A stretch of DNA of 33,157 nt, from the NCBI GenBank assembly GCA_030680855.1, contig JAUXUN010000016.1, positions 1 to 33,157 on the forward strand. Direction: 5' to 3'. Of this stretch, positions 7,716 to 20,767 are shown piece after piece (position 1 is the first letter of the stretch; every line of letters starts with the position of its first letter). Below the pieces are notes generated by a model. That model was not told the origin of the DNA. It saw only the letters and a list, made by a program, of their open reading frames with translations, and ran no database searches. The stretch is from Aestuariivirga sp. GTDB taxonomy: Bacteria > Pseudomonadota > Alphaproteobacteria > Rhizobiales > Aestuariivirgaceae. Position numbers and translations under genes: made by a program.

Positions 7716-9905
7716 ATGGCAGCAGGTGTTCTAAGCAAGGCTGAAGTTGACGCACTTGTCGTTGGCCAGCACCATGACCCGTTCGCCGTACTTGGCCTGC
7801 ACAAAATCGGGCGCGGCTTTGTGGCCCGGGCCTTTGTCAGCGGGGCGGAAACGCTCGCTGCCCACACCCTGGCCGGGGAGAAGATCGGCGATCTCGCGAA
7901 AACCAATGATGCCGGTTTCTTTGAAGGTGCGGTCAAGCTGAAGGAGCGCCAGCCCCTGCGCTTCGAGGCCGCCAATGCCGGGGGCCAATGGCATGTCATC
8001 GATCCCTATTCATTTGGACCGGTGCTCGGGCCGCTGGACGATTACTACGTGGCGCAGGGCACGCATTTGCGGCTCTACGACAAGATGGGCGCCCATGTCA
8101 TTTCCCATGAAGGCGCCACGGGAGTGCATTTCGCCGTGTGGGCCCCCAATGCGCAGCGGGTTTCGGTGATTGGCGACTTCAACGATTGGGATGGCCGCCG
8201 CCATGTGATGCGCAAGCGCATGGGCACGGGGGTTTGGGAGATATTCCTTCCGGGTCTCGATGAAGATGTAAAATACAAGTTCGAAATCATTGGCGCTGAT
8301 GGCTCACGCCTGCCGCTCAAGGCCGACCCTTACGCTTTTGCGGCGGAGCTCCGGCCGCATACGGCTTCCCTTGTTGCAAGCGTCAACCATTTCGAATGGA
8401 GCGATGGCGACTATCTCAAGGCGCGCGGGGCGCGGGATGCGCGGCGGTCGCCCATGTCAATCTACGAGGTGCATCTGGGATCCTGGCGCAAGAAAGATGG
8501 CGCCGGGTTTTTAAGTTACGATGAACTGGCGAGCGAACTTGTAAATTATGTGCGCGACCTGGGGTTCACCCATATCGAGCTGCTGCCAATTTCCGAACAT
8601 CCCTATGACCCCTCGTGGGGCTATCAGCCCACGGGCCTCTATGCGCCGACCTCGCGCTTTGGCGATCCGGAAGGATTTGCGCGGTTTGTGAATGCGGCCC
8701 ATGCGGCCGGCATCGGCATTATCATTGATTGGGTTCCGGCGCATTTTCCGACAGACGAGTTTGGCCTGGCAAATTTTGATGGCACCGCGCTTTATGAACA
8801 TGCGGACCCGCGCAAGGGTTTTCATCCGGACTGGAATACGGCCATCTATAATTTCGGCCGCACCGAGGTGCAGAGTTTTCTCATCAACAATGCCCTGTTC
8901 TGGCTGGAGAAGTATCATATCGATGGGCTTCGGGTGGATGCGGTGGCCTCGATGCTTTACCTCGACTATTCGCGCAAGAGCGGCGAGTGGATTCCCAACG
9001 AGCATGGCGGCAACGAAAATCTTGAGGCCATCGCTTTCCTCAAGCGGATGAATGAGGTGTGCTATGGAACGCATCCCGGCATCATCACCATCGCCGAGGA
9101 GTCCACGGCGTTTCCCGGCGTCTCGCAGCCCTCCTACAGCGGCGGGCTGGGCTTCGGTTTCAAGTGGAACATGGGCTTCATGCATGACACGCTGCAATAC
9201 ATGTCGCGCGATCCCATTCACCGGCGGCACCATCACAACGATCTGACCTTCGGCCTGCTCTATGCGTTTACGGAAAATTTCGTGCTGCCGCTGTCGCATG
9301 ACGAGGTGGTGCATGGCAAGGGTTCGCTTTTAAGCAAGATGGGTGGCGATACCTGGGCCAAGTTTGCCGGGCTTCGCGCCTATTATGCTTTCATGTGGGC
9401 CTACCCCGGCAAGAAGCTTCTGTTCATGGGTCAGGAATTTGCGCCGTGGGACGAGTGGAGCGAAGCGAAAAGCCTTGACTGGCATCTGCTCGGCTTTGAG
9501 CCGCACAAGGGGGTGCAAACACTGATTGCCGATTTGAACAGGCATTACACATCCAGCCCGGCGATGCATGGCCGGGATTGCGAGGGCGAAGGCTTCCAGT
9601 GGCTGATCGCCGATGACTATACGAACTCGGTGTTCGCCTGGGTGCGCTGGGCGGGCGAGGCTGCCCCCATCGTTTCCATTTCAAACCTGACGCCGGTTCC
9701 GCGGGTTGGCTATGGGATTCCCCTGCCGCGGGCCGGGCGCTGGATCGAAAAAATCAACTCCGATGCCTTGGCCTATGGCGGCACGGGCCTGGGCAATGGC
9801 GGCAGTGTAATCGCCATCGCCAAGGAAACGGCGGGGCAGCCCGCCGAGGCCATCGTAACCTTACCGCCAATGGCGACCTTGATTTTGGAATTTTCAGCGA
9901 CATAA
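7716..9905 (+). CDS. glgB: 1,4-alpha-glucan branching enzyme
   Basis: GlgB (GH13) cleaves alpha-1,4 chains and re-attaches them by alpha-1,6 bonds to branch glycogen. The 729 residues contain an extra N-terminal domain, a CBM48-like domain ([24 protein letters not shown]) and a TIM-barrel catalytic domain. The catalytic triad is intact: nucleophile D408 in [12 protein letters not shown], acid/base E461 in [10 protein letters not shown] and D529 in [15 protein letters not shown]. These match E. coli GlgB D405, E458 and D526 closely in position. The ATG at 7716 has only a weak GTGTGAG ribosome site. It is 60 bases after glgP and 23 before glgC. Confidence 0.97.
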   Translation: MAAGVLSKAEVDALVVGQHHDPFAVLGLHKIGRGFVARAFVSGAETLAAHTLAGEKIGDLAKTNDAGFFEGAVKLKERQPLRFEAANAGGQWHVIDPYSFGPVLGPLDDYYVAQGTHLRLYDKMGAHVISHEGATGVHFAVWAPNAQRVSVIGDFNDWDGRRHVMRKRMGTGVWEIFLPGLDEDVKYKFEIIGADGSRLPLKADPYAFAAELRPHTASLVASVNHFEWSDGDYLKARGARDARRSPMSIYEVHLGSWRKKDGAGFLSYDELASELVNYVRDLGFTHIELLPISEHPYDPSWGYQPTGLYAPTSRFGDPEGFARFVNAAHAAGIGIIIDWVPAHFPTDEFGLANFDGTALYEHADPRKGFHPDWNTAIYNFGRTEVQSFLINNALFWLEKYHIDGLRVDAVASMLYLDYSRKSGEWIPNEHGGNENLEAIAFLKRMNEVCYGTHPGIITIAEESTAFPGVSQPSYSGGLGFGFKWNMGFMHDTLQYMSRDPIHRRHHHNDLTFGLLYAFTENFVLPLSHDEVVHGKGSLLSKMGGDTWAKFAGLRAYYAFMWAYPGKKLLFMGQEFAPWDEWSEAKSLDWHLLGFEPHKGVQTLIADLNRHYTSSPAMHGRDCEGEGFQWLIADDYTNSVFAWVRWAGEAAPIVSISNLTPVPRVGYGIPLPRAGRWIEKINSDALAYGGTGLGNGGSVIAIAKETAGQPAEAIVTLPPMATLILEFSAT

Positions 9906-9928
9906 TAAAAAACGATTGGGAGGACAAA

Positions 9929-11190
9929 TTGGCAGAACCCCGCAGGACCGCACCGCTCGCCCGTGACGCCATGGCCTATGTTCTGGCGGGGGGGCGCGGC
10001 AGCCGCCTGATGGAACTCACCGACCGGCGGGCCAAGCCCGCGGTGTTTTTCGGCGGCAAGTCCAGGATCATCGATTTTGCCCTGTCCAATGCGCTCAATT
10101 CCGGCATCCGGCGTTTTGGCGTGGCCACGCAATACAAGGCCCATAGCCTCATCCGGCACTTGCAGCGGGGCTGGAACTTCCTGCGGCCGGAACGCAACGA
10201 GAGCTTCGACATTCTGCCCGCCAGCCAGCGCGTCTCGGAAGACCAGTGGTATAACGGCACGGCAGATGCGGTGCACCAGAACGCCGACATCATCGAAAGC
10301 TACGGCCCGCAATACATGGTGGTCCTGGCGGGCGATCATATCTACAAGATGGATTACGAAATGATGCTGCAGCAGCATGTGGACCAGGGCGCCGACGTGA
10401 CGGTGGGCTGCCTCGAGGTGCCGCGCATGGAGGCAACCGGCTTTGGCGTGATGCAGGTTGACGACAAGGACAGGATCATTGCCTTTGTCGAGAAGCCCAA
10501 GGACCCGCCGGGAATTCCGGGCAATCCGGACAACGCGCTGGCCTCCATGGGGATTTATGTTTTCAACACGCAGTTCCTGCTTGACCTTTTGCGCGAAGAC
10601 GCCGCCAACAAGAATTCCTCCCATGATTTCGGCAAGGACATCATCCCGCATATCGTGAAGAACGGCAAAGCCGTGGCGCACCGCTTCACGCGATCCTGCG
10701 TGCGCTCAACCAACGAGGCCTCCGCCTATTGGCGCGATGTGGGAACGGTTGATGCCTATTGGGAGGCAAACCTTGATCTTTGCGACATCCTGCCTGCGCT
10801 CGACCTTTATGACAACAACTGGCCGATCTGGACCTATGGCGAGGTGACACCGCCGGCAAAATTCGTTCACGACGAGGACGGCAGGCGGGGCATGGCGGTA
10901 TCGTCGCTGGTTTCAGGCGGGTGTATTGTGTCGGGCGCGTCGCTCAGGCGCTCTCTACTGTTTACGGGTGTCCGGGTGAATTCCTATTCGCAAGTCGAAG
11001 ATGCGGTGGTGATGCCCCATGTTGAGATCGGGCGGAATGCTATGCTAAAAAAAGCTGTGATCGATCGCGGTGTTGTCATTCCCGACGGCTTGATTGTGGG
11101 CGAGGATCCGGTTGCAGACGCCAAGCGCTTCAGGCGCACCGAAAATGGCGTCTGCCTGATCACCAAGCCGATGATCGCAAAACTGCCGGC

Positions 11191-11194
<4 letters not shown>
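9929..11194 (+). CDS. glgC: Glucose-1-phosphate adenylyltransferase (ADP-glucose pyrophosphorylase)
   Basis: GlgC makes ADP-glucose and pyrophosphate from ATP and glucose-1-phosphate, the committed and normally allosteric step of bacterial glycogen synthesis. The 421-residue protein has the nucleotidyltransferase motif [24 protein letters not shown] near the N-terminus, FVEKP in the glucose-1-phosphate region ([12 protein letters not shown]) and a C-terminal left-handed helix domain. The start is TTG at 9929, chosen because GGGAGG lies five bases upstream and no better codon exists. The stop overlaps the glgA start (ATGA). Alphaproteobacterial GlgC is usually activated by fructose-6-phosphate and pyruvate; that is family knowledge, not read from this sequence. 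Confidence 0.97.
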
Positions 11195-14248
<3,054 letters not shown>

Positions 14249-14249
14249 T

Positions 14250-17200
14250 ATGCCTCATTCAAATTCCGGATCGCCGTTTCCCCTTGGCGTCACACCTGTT
14301 GAAGGCGGGGTCAATGTCGCGGTTGTTTCAAGGCATGCAACGCGGGTATTTTTCTGCCTGTTTGAGGGCGGCAAAGAAACACGTTTTGAATTGGCAACCC
14401 GCCAGGGTGATGTGCACTGCGGGTTCATACCCGGCGTAAGGGTTGGCCAACTCTACGGGTTGCGGGCGGAAGGACCTTACGATGCCACGAACCTGTTTGA
14501 TGTTTCCAAGCTGCTGATCGACCCCTATGCGACTGCGATTGACCGGAGCTTCACTTGGCATGGGGATTTTGCCGTCAGGGGCACTGAGACTTCGCACATT
14601 GCGCCGAAGTGCATCGTCTCGGCGCCGCCGCCTTCCGCACGGCGCTTGCCCCACAGGGCGCCGCGCTTCATTTATGAAGTGGCGGTCAAGGCTTTCACCA
14701 AACGCCATCCGCTGATTCCCGAAAATATCGCGGGCACGGTTGCGGCGCTGGCCCATCCCGCCTGCATTGAACATTTTCTGAGGCTTGGTGTCGATACGGT
14801 TGAGCTGATGCCGCTGATGGCCTGGGCCGATGAAAGGCACCTTGCGCTACAGGGGCTTTCGAATGCCTGGGGTTATAACCCCATCAGCTTCCTTGCACCG
14901 GACCCAAGGCTGGCCCCTGGTGGATTGCGCGAGGTACGCGAAACGGTTGCGGCGCTGCATGACGCGGGGCTTCGCGTAATCCTGGACGTGGTGTTCAATC
15001 ACACGGGCGAAAGCGACCTGGGCGGGCCCACCGTCTTTCTGCGCGGCCTCGATAATGCGCTTTACTACCGGCATGCGCATGGCGTGCTGGTGAATGACAC
15101 GGGCTGCGGCAATACGCTGGATACAAACAGCGCGCCAGTCATGGTGCTCATTCTGGCCGCCATGCGCCATTGGGTGACGGCGGCCGGTGTTGACGGGTTC
15201 CGCTATGACCTGGCCACGGTGATGGGGCGTGGAGTCAACGGCTTCGATGCACACGCTCCCCTGCTTCAGGCCATTCAGCAGGACCCATTGCTCGGTCCAC
15301 TGATTCATATCGCCGAGCCTTGGGATGTTGGCGCCCATGGCTATCAGCTTGGGAATTTTCCTGGCACCTGGCACGAATGGAATGACCGCTACCGGGATGA
15401 TGTCCGGCATTTCTGGCGGGGCGATGCGGGGGCTACGGCCAATTTCGCCACGCGCCTTGCGGGCTCATCGGATATTTTTGCACGGGCGGACCGCAAGCCA
15501 TCCAGCACCATAAACTACCTGGCGGCGCATGACGGCTTCACGCTGCGTGATGCCGTCAGCCATGACCACAAGGATAATTTTGCCAACGGCGAAGGCAACC
15601 GCGACGGGAATTCGCGGGAGCCTTGCTGGATTTCAAAAGACCCCGGCCGGGATGTGAGGGCCCTGCTGTCAAGTCTTTTTCTTTCGCGCGGCACGGTCAT
15701 GCTGACGGCCGGCGATGAGTTTGGCCGCAGCCAGCGCGGCAACAACAATGCCTATGCGCAGGACAATGAAACGACCTGGCTCGATTGGGCCAATGCGGAT
15801 CAAAGCCTCATTCAGCATGTTGCGGCGTTGGCGAAGTTCCGTGCCGAGCATGCGCCCTATTTCGCTGACCAGTTTCTGACTGGCCAAGCTCTGGCGGGCC
15901 AGGACTATCCCGATATTCAATGGCTTTCGGAACAGGGCGGCATTCTGGATTGGACCGGCGCTCTGCCTGATGTTTTCGGCCTGGTGCTGAGCTGCGGGCA
16001 AGCAAAGGAGCGGCTGCTTGTCTGGTTCAACCGGAAACAGCAAAGCGCGGACATCGCCTTGCCTGCAGCGCAGCCAGGGTTTCACTGGGGACAGGACAGG
16101 CTGACTTGCGAAGCGCGATCGGTTTCCACGTTGCGTGAAGCTGCAGACACCCGAAAAAAATCTTCGGCTCCGGAAGATGACCTGATTAGTGAGCTCGCAG
16201 CGGCGGCGGGCATTCAAGATGAATGGTGGGAGGTGAGCGGCGCGCATCACAGCGTCGGGATTGAAACCAAGCGTGCCCTGCTTGCGGCTATGGCACTGCC
16301 GATTGCAACGCAAGGAGAGGTGCGGGACTCGCTGAAAGAGCTTTCGGCTGCACAGAGTGGAAGTATCGCGGCGACAACGGGGCGCTGCTATCAGCCGGAA
16401 TTTCTGAAGCCGGGGAAACGCCTTTACGGCCTGACATCCCATCTCTATGCGCTTCGCCACGAAACTGACGAAGGAATTGGTGATCTGGAAACCCTTGCGC
16501 GGTTTTGCGAAGTCTCGGCCAGGCTTGGCGGTTCGCTGGCGGGGATCAATCCCCTGCATCACATGTTCACCAATGACCGCCGCCGGGTGAGCCCTTACCA
16601 GCCTTCGGACCGCCGCTTCATTGACCCCGTCTATATTGACCTTAATGAAGTGCAAAAGAGGTTCGGCCCTTCGGCAAAGAAACATGAAGGCGAGCTGTCG
16701 CGGCTGCGCGCGGCAAGCCATGTGGATTACGATGCCGTCTGGCGCATCAAGGATGATGTGCTGTTTTCCCTTTTTGAAAAATTCGGGTCGAGCAAGCAGT
16801 TTGAAACTTTCATCGTGAATGGCGGCACCGCATTGCAGGACCACGCGCGATTTGAATCGCGGACGGATGCTCGGCGCTTTAGGTATGCCCAATGGCTGCA
16901 ATGGATTGCCGATGGCCAGCTTGCCGCCGCCGCAAAGCGGGCGGAGGCGGCGGGACTGGAACTTGGCATCTACCGCGACCTTGCCCTGGGCTGTGCCTAT
17001 GAAGGCGGCGAGGTTTGGGCGCGGCCGGAGAACTTTGCCAGCGGCGTTTCCTTAGGCTCGCCGCCGGACCCATTTGCGCGGGATGGCCAGGTGTGGAACC
17101 TGCCGCCTTTCAATCCGCTGGCACTGGCCAAGGCGGAGTATGTACCTTACGCCGAGATACTGCGGGCCAACATGCGGCATGCGAAGGTTTTGCGCATTGA

Positions 17201-17825
17201 TCACATACTCGGCCTTTGCCGCCAGTTCTGGGTGCCGCGCGGCGTATCGGGCGCCGACGGGGCCTATGTCACGATGCCGATGGAAAAGCTTCTCGCCATT
17301 ACGGCAGCCGAAAGCGTCCGGGCAAAATGCCTGGTGATTGGCGAGGATTTGGGAACGGTTCCCGAGGGGCTGCGTGAGCGCCTTTTGCAGGCCAACATCC
17401 TCTCCTACCGGGTTTTGTGGTTCGAGCAGGATGAAGCGCGCTTTCAGCCGCCGGAGAGCTATCCGCAAGGTGCGGCGGTGTGCCTGTCCTCGCATGATCT
17501 GGCGCCCTTCAAGGGATGGCGCGAAAGCGCCAGCCAAGGAAATATCTCAAAACTTGAAAGCGCCATCGCCGATGCGGATGTCAACAGCGGCGATCTTCTC
17601 GCCGATGTGCATGCCTTTGTTGCCAAAACGCCCTGTGCGGTCATGCTGGTGCAAGCGGATGATCTTACGGAAGAGACCGAGCCACTCAATGTGCCGGGAA
17701 CAGATACGGAGCGGCCGAACTGGCGCAGGCGGCTCTCGGTTGCGGTTGAGGCGATACCAGATCTCGCTACATCCAAGGCTGTGATGGCTGCCATTCAAAA
17801 CACGGGACGCGGCAAAAATGGATAA
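14250..17825 (+). CDS. glgX-malQ: GlgX-MalQ fusion: debranching enzyme and 4-alpha-glucanotransferase in one chain
   Basis: A single 1191-residue reading frame joins two enzymes. Residues 1 to about 630 are a GlgX/isoamylase-type GH13 protein: an N-terminal CBM48-like domain, then a barrel with nucleophile D320 (GFRYDLATVMGR), acid/base E356 (HIAEPWD) and D428 (AAHDGFTLRD). After a short Lys/Ser-rich linker (about 632-642), residues 643-1180 are a GH77 MalQ with nucleophile D984 (LRIDHILGL), acid/base E1032 (VIGEDLGTVPEGL) and D1083 (SSHDLAPFKGW). All six catalytic residues are present, so both halves look active. GlgX would hydrolyse alpha-1,6 branches of phosphorylase limit dextrin and MalQ would disproportionate the released short chains. 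The start lies one base after the pgm stop, and the 3' end overlaps the Nudix gene by eight bases. Separate genes are the usual state. Confidence 0.93.
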   Translation: MPHSNSGSPFPLGVTPVEGGVNVAVVSRHATRVFFCLFEGGKETRFELATRQGDVHCGFIPGVRVGQLYGLRAEGPYDATNLFDVSKLLIDPYATAIDRSFTWHGDFAVRGTETSHIAPKCIVSAPPPSARRLPHRAPRFIYEVAVKAFTKRHPLIPENIAGTVAALAHPACIEHFLRLGVDTVELMPLMAWADERHLALQGLSNAWGYNPISFLAPDPRLAPGGLREVRETVAALHDAGLRVILDVVFNHTGESDLGGPTVFLRGLDNALYYRHAHGVLVNDTGCGNTLDTNSAPVMVLILAAMRHWVTAAGVDGFRYDLATVMGRGVNGFDAHAPLLQAIQQDPLLGPLIHIAEPWDVGAHGYQLGNFPGTWHEWNDRYRDDVRHFWRGDAGATANFATRLAGSSDIFARADRKPSSTINYLAAHDGFTLRDAVSHDHKDNFANGEGNRDGNSREPCWISKDPGRDVRALLSSLFLSRGTVMLTAGDEFGRSQRGNNNAYAQDNETTWLDWANADQSLIQHVAALAKFRAEHAPYFADQFLTGQALAGQDYPDIQWLSEQGGILDWTGALPDVFGLVLSCGQAKERLLVWFNRKQQSADIALPAAQPGFHWGQDRLTCEARSVSTLREAADTRKKSSAPEDDLISELAAAAGIQDEWWEVSGAHHSVGIETKRALLAAMALPIATQGEVRDSLKELSAAQSGSIAATTGRCYQPEFLKPGKRLYGLTSHLYALRHETDEGIGDLETLARFCEVSARLGGSLAGINPLHHMFTNDRRRVSPYQPSDRRFIDPVYIDLNEVQKRFGPSAKKHEGELSRLRAASHVDYDAVWRIKDDVLFSLFEKFGSSKQFETFIVNGGTALQDHARFESRTDARRFRYAQWLQWIADGQLAAAAKRAEAAGLELGIYRDLALGCAYEGGEVWARPENFASGVSLGSPPDPFARDGQVWNLPPFNPLALAKAEYVPYAEILRANMRHAKVLRIDHILGLCRQFWVPRGVSGADGAYVTMPMEKLLAITAAESVRAKCLVIGEDLGTVPEGLRERLLQANILSYRVLWFEQDEARFQPPESYPQGAAVCLSSHDLAPFKGWRESASQGNISKLESAIADADVNSGDLLADVHAFVAKTPCAVMLVQADDLTEETEPLNVPGTDTERPNWRRRLSVAVEAIPDLATSKAVMAAIQNTGRGKNG

Positions 17826-18390
17826 GTCCTACAAGGTTGAAATTCTGGCGCAGGAAGTCATCGCCAAATTCTGGTCAACCCTGAGCAAGGTGACGCTGAA
17901 CTACACCCGCCGCGATGGGCAGTCCGAGATCCTGGTCCGCGAGGTCAATGACCATGGCGATGCGGCGGCGGTTCTGGCCCTTGATCCCAAGCGAAAAACC
18001 GTTCTGCTGGTCAAGCAAATGCGCATTGCCGCCCATGTGGCGGGAAATACCGATCCCATGATTGAAGTCTGCGCTGGCTTGCTTGATGGCGATGACGCGG
18101 AAACCTGTGCGAGCCGGGAAGCAAAAGAAGAGCTTGGCTTTCGCGTGCATGATTTGCGGGAGGTGGCCAATGTGTTCATGAGTCCCGGGGCCTTGACCGA
18201 GCGGGTGAGCCTGTTCATCGGCACCTATTCACCGGAAGACAGGATCACCAATGGTGGCGGTGTTGCAACGGAGGGAGAGGACATCGAAGTCATCGAACTG
18301 CCGCTCGCCACGGCCTATGAGATGATTGCATCCGGAGAGATAGTGGATGCAAAAACTATCATCCTATTGCAGCACGCGATGCTGGCCTAG
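17818..18390 (+). CDS. nudK: NudK-like Nudix nucleotide-sugar pyrophosphatase
   Basis: A 190-residue Nudix hydrolase. The Nudix box reads [20 protein letters not shown], with the REAKEEL core intact and one residue less before RE than the textbook spacing, as I recall also for E. coli NudK. Further NudK-like features are [19 protein letters not shown], the [18 protein letters not shown] segment and the C-terminal [14 protein letters not shown]. NudK hydrolyses GDP-mannose in E. coli; related enzymes act on ADP-sugars. Position at the end of a glycogen operon, overlapping glgX-malQ by eight bases, makes ADP-glucose a candidate substrate, which would counter GlgC. That is inference. Its TAG shares a CTAG with the stop of the convergent transporter ATPase. 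Confidence 0.85.
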   Translation: MDKSYKVEILAQEVIAKFWSTLSKVTLNYTRRDGQSEILVREVNDHGDAAAVLALDPKRKTVLLVKQMRIAAHVAGNTDPMIEVCAGLLDGDDAETCASREAKEELGFRVHDLREVANVFMSPGALTERVSLFIGTYSPEDRITNGGGVATEGEDIEVIELPLATAYEMIASGEIVDAKTIILLQHAMLA

Positions 18391-19283
18391 GCCGCCACAT
18401 CGCGCAGGGCGCCGGGGCCGGGAACGGCGCCCTTGGGGCACTTGCCGGCAATGATCATGCCTAGCACTTCGTCCTTGGTCACATCCTTGACGTTGGCGGT
18501 TCCAACCACACGGCCGTTTTTCATCACCACCAGCCGGTCGGCCAGGTCAAACACGTCGTGCAGGTCATGGCTGATCAGGAAAATACCGATACCTTCATCC
18601 TTCAACTGCTTGATGAGTTCCCCGACCTGGGCGGTTTCCTGGGGACCAAGGGCCGCCGTCGGCTCGTCCATGATCAGGATGCGGGCGTTGAAGTGGATGG
18701 CGCGGGCGATGGCAACCGATTGCCGCTGGCCGCCAGAGAGCTTGCTCACCGGCTCCTTGAAACGGCGGAAATTCGGATTGAGCCGCCCCATGACCTTGCG
18801 GGCTTCCGATTCCATGGCCACGTCATCGAGGGTGCCAAAAGACGTCTTGAGTTCGCGGCCCAAATATAGGTTTGCGGCAGCATCGACATTATCGGCGAGC
18901 GCCAGCGTCTGATAAATCGTCTCGATGCCCAAGGCCTTGGCATCGCGCGGGTTGTTGATCGTCACTTCATCGCCATTGATGTTGATCTGCCCGTGGTCGC
19001 GCTTGTAGGCGCCAGAGAGCACCTTGATCAGAGTGGACTTGCCGGCGCCATTATGGCCGAGGAGACCCACAACTTCACCGGGGTAAAGATCAATCGAGGC
19101 ATGATCCACGGCCTTGATGCCGCCGAAGGCAATGGAGATGTCGCGCATCTCAATCAAGGGTGTGTCGCGTCCGTCCGGTTTCACGTAGGGCCCGCGGCCT
19201 TTGACGGCCAGCGGCGTTTTACGGGATTTGACGGGCGTCACCAGCTTCTTCGAGGCTGCCTTTTTCGCGGATGTCTTCGCCAT
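18387..19283 (-). CDS. xylG: Sugar ABC transporter ATP-binding protein, XylG/FrcA-like
   Basis: The ATPase that powers uptake through the XylH-like permease. It has one nucleotide-binding domain: Walker [10 protein letters not shown] (76-84), signature LSGGQRQ (182-188), Walker B ILIMDEP (D206, E207) and a switch His in [10 protein letters not shown]. coli XylG has two fused domains of about 500 residues in total; this one has a single domain like rhizobial FrcA, so two copies would pair. The first 40 residues form an unusual Lys/Arg/Pro-rich tail (12 basic, 2 acidic residues) ahead of the normal PLIEMRDIS beginning. The long start is supported by AGGAGG six bases before ATG 19283. It is the last gene of the minus-strand operon. 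Confidence 0.9.
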   Translation of the reverse strand: MAKTSAKKAASKKLVTPVKSRKTPLAVKGRGPYVKPDGRDTPLIEMRDISIAFGGIKAVDHASIDLYPGEVVGLLGHNGAGKSTLIKVLSGAYKRDHGQININGDEVTINNPRDAKALGIETIYQTLALADNVDAAANLYLGRELKTSFGTLDDVAMESEARKVMGRLNPNFRRFKEPVSKLSGGQRQSVAIARAIHFNARILIMDEPTAALGPQETAQVGELIKQLKDEGIGIFLISHDLHDVFDLADRLVVMKNGRVVGTANVKDVTKDEVLGMIIAGKCPKGAVPGPGALRDVAA

Positions 19284-19295
19284 TGATGCCTCCTG

Positions 19296-20702
19296 TTACT
19301 TTACGCGGCGGGAATAGAGCTGGTCGAGATAGACGGCGAATACCAACACCACGCCGACCACGATATTCTGGAATGCGGCAGGCAGGTTCAGCAAGGACAT
19401 GCCGGAAATAATGGATTGCATCATCAAGGCGCCCAGCATGGCGCCATAAATTGTCCCCACACCACCCGCCAGTGACGTGCCGCCAATGACTGTGGCCGCA
19501 ATGACATAGAGCTCGTTCAGACCTCCCAGCGCATTGGTGGCGGCGTTGAGGCGGGCCGACGAGATGATGGACGAAATGCCGACAAGCGCTCCCATGAGAG
19601 CGAAACCCTTCACGATCATAAACTTGGTGTTGATGCCCGCAAGTTCTGCGGCTTCCGGGTTGCCGCCAATGGCATAGACGTAACGCCCAAACATGGTGCG
19701 TGTGGCAAGGAATGTCATGAGCAACCCAACCACCATGGCTATGAGCACGGGCACTGAGAATCCGGTGTAATAAATCAAGCCGTCCGCGCAGCGCACGACC
19801 TGTTCGCCCGCCATGCAAATGGCGTTGCCATCCCTGTCCTCAACACCGGGCGGGATGACGACATTGTTCGCCTTGGCATAATTTTCAATCAACTTGAACG
19901 GCCACGGATAGGAATTCATCACAAGGGTAGTGCCCAGAACCGCTGCGGTGCCGAGCGCCGCGAGAAAAACCTCAGCCCACATGGGACGCAGCGGAAATTT
20001 GAAGCGAAGGCGTTGGCGGCGGCCATTGGCGATGCCGAAGACAATGGCGGCACATGCGACGCCTGCGAGCAGCCAACTCCAGAAGGGCCCGAGCCAACTG
20101 ATGGTGATGCCGCCGCCAAAAATCTCGTATGTCTTGTCCATCGGGGCCACGGTTTCGCCCCTTGCCAAATAGAAGGCGAGGCCGCTGTAGGCGAGAAGAC
20201 CGCCCAATGTCACAATAAATGCCGGAATTCTTGCGTAAGCCACAACGGCTCCGTTAAGGGCGCCAATCAGCGTGCCAAGCGCGATGCAGGCCACAACGGC
20301 AATGATCCAGATGGCTGGATGGCCAACGCCGAGCACCGGCACAAGCTTGAATACCTGAAGCACTGCACCCGAAACTGCCACAAGGCTGAGCATGGACCCC
20401 ACGGAAAGATCCAGCTGCCGCATGACAATAAGCAGCACCATGCCTGTGGACATGATGGCGATAGATGAGGTTTGGACGAGCAGCGTCCACAAATTGCGTG
20501 GCGTCAGAAATGATCCGCCCAGCAGACCGCCAAAATTGCCGCGCAAGATGCCGCTTGCGATATCAAAGACGCACCAGATCAACACCAATGCGGCAAGCAT
20601 GCCCAGCATGCGGGCATTAATTTCAGTGGCGCGGAAAAACCGCGTCACCGGCCCTTCATTTTGGAGGGCGGGGCCTTGGCTTGATTGGGGGGCATTGGAC
20701 AT
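19296..20702 (-). CDS. xylH: Sugar ABC transporter permease, XylH-like
   Basis: An inner-membrane permease of the BPD_transp_2 (ribose/xylose) family. Its 468 residues are longer than E. coli XylH (about 390). Family signatures include RQLDLSVGSMLSLVAVSGAV, IPAFIVTLGGLLAYSGLAF, FGRYVYAIGGNPEAAELAGIN and GGTSLAGGVGTIYGAMLGAL. The N-terminal 30 residues are cytoplasmic and hydrophilic. A non-membrane insertion at about 263-312 (MNSYPWPFKLIENYAKANN, then a segment with C296 and C305) is probably periplasmic and might face the binding protein. ATG 20702 has a GGAG site eight bases upstream. It is separated from xylF by a 90-base spacer containing a strong hairpin, and it precedes xylG by 12 bases. 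Confidence 0.9.
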   Translation of the reverse strand: MSNAPQSSQGPALQNEGPVTRFFRATEINARMLGMLAALVLIWCVFDIASGILRGNFGGLLGGSFLTPRNLWTLLVQTSSIAIMSTGMVLLIVMRQLDLSVGSMLSLVAVSGAVLQVFKLVPVLGVGHPAIWIIAVVACIALGTLIGALNGAVVAYARIPAFIVTLGGLLAYSGLAFYLARGETVAPMDKTYEIFGGGITISWLGPFWSWLLAGVACAAIVFGIANGRRQRLRFKFPLRPMWAEVFLAALGTAAVLGTTLVMNSYPWPFKLIENYAKANNVVIPPGVEDRDGNAICMAGEQVVRCADGLIYYTGFSVPVLIAMVVGLLMTFLATRTMFGRYVYAIGGNPEAAELAGINTKFMIVKGFALMGALVGISSIISSARLNAATNALGGLNELYVIAATVIGGTSLAGGVGTIYGAMLGALMMQSIISGMSLLNLPAAFQNIVVGVVLVFAVYLDQLYSRRVK

Positions 20703-20729
20703 CGATGTCTCCGCGGATTCTGGCTTCTA

Positions 20730-20767
20730 CTTAAAGAAAAACCGCACCGCTTTTGCAAGCGGTGCGG
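20730..20767 (-). terminator. Hairpin with T-run between xylF and xylH
   Basis: On the minus strand a perfect 11-bp GC-rich stem (CCGCACCGCTT with AAGCGGTGCGG, 20742-20767, 4-base loop) is followed directly by TTTTTCTTTAAG. It has the form of an intrinsic terminator placed after the binding-protein gene. Partial termination here, or protection of the upstream message from 3' decay, would give more XylF than XylH/XylG, as is common for periplasmic binding proteins. Confidence 0.75.

Noticed and set aside
15669-16901. Long minus-strand frame of 410 codons
   Set aside because: Antisense to the middle of glgX-malQ with no domain or ribosome site. I asked whether it marked a junction of two genes, but the plus frame is continuous and carries both active sites.
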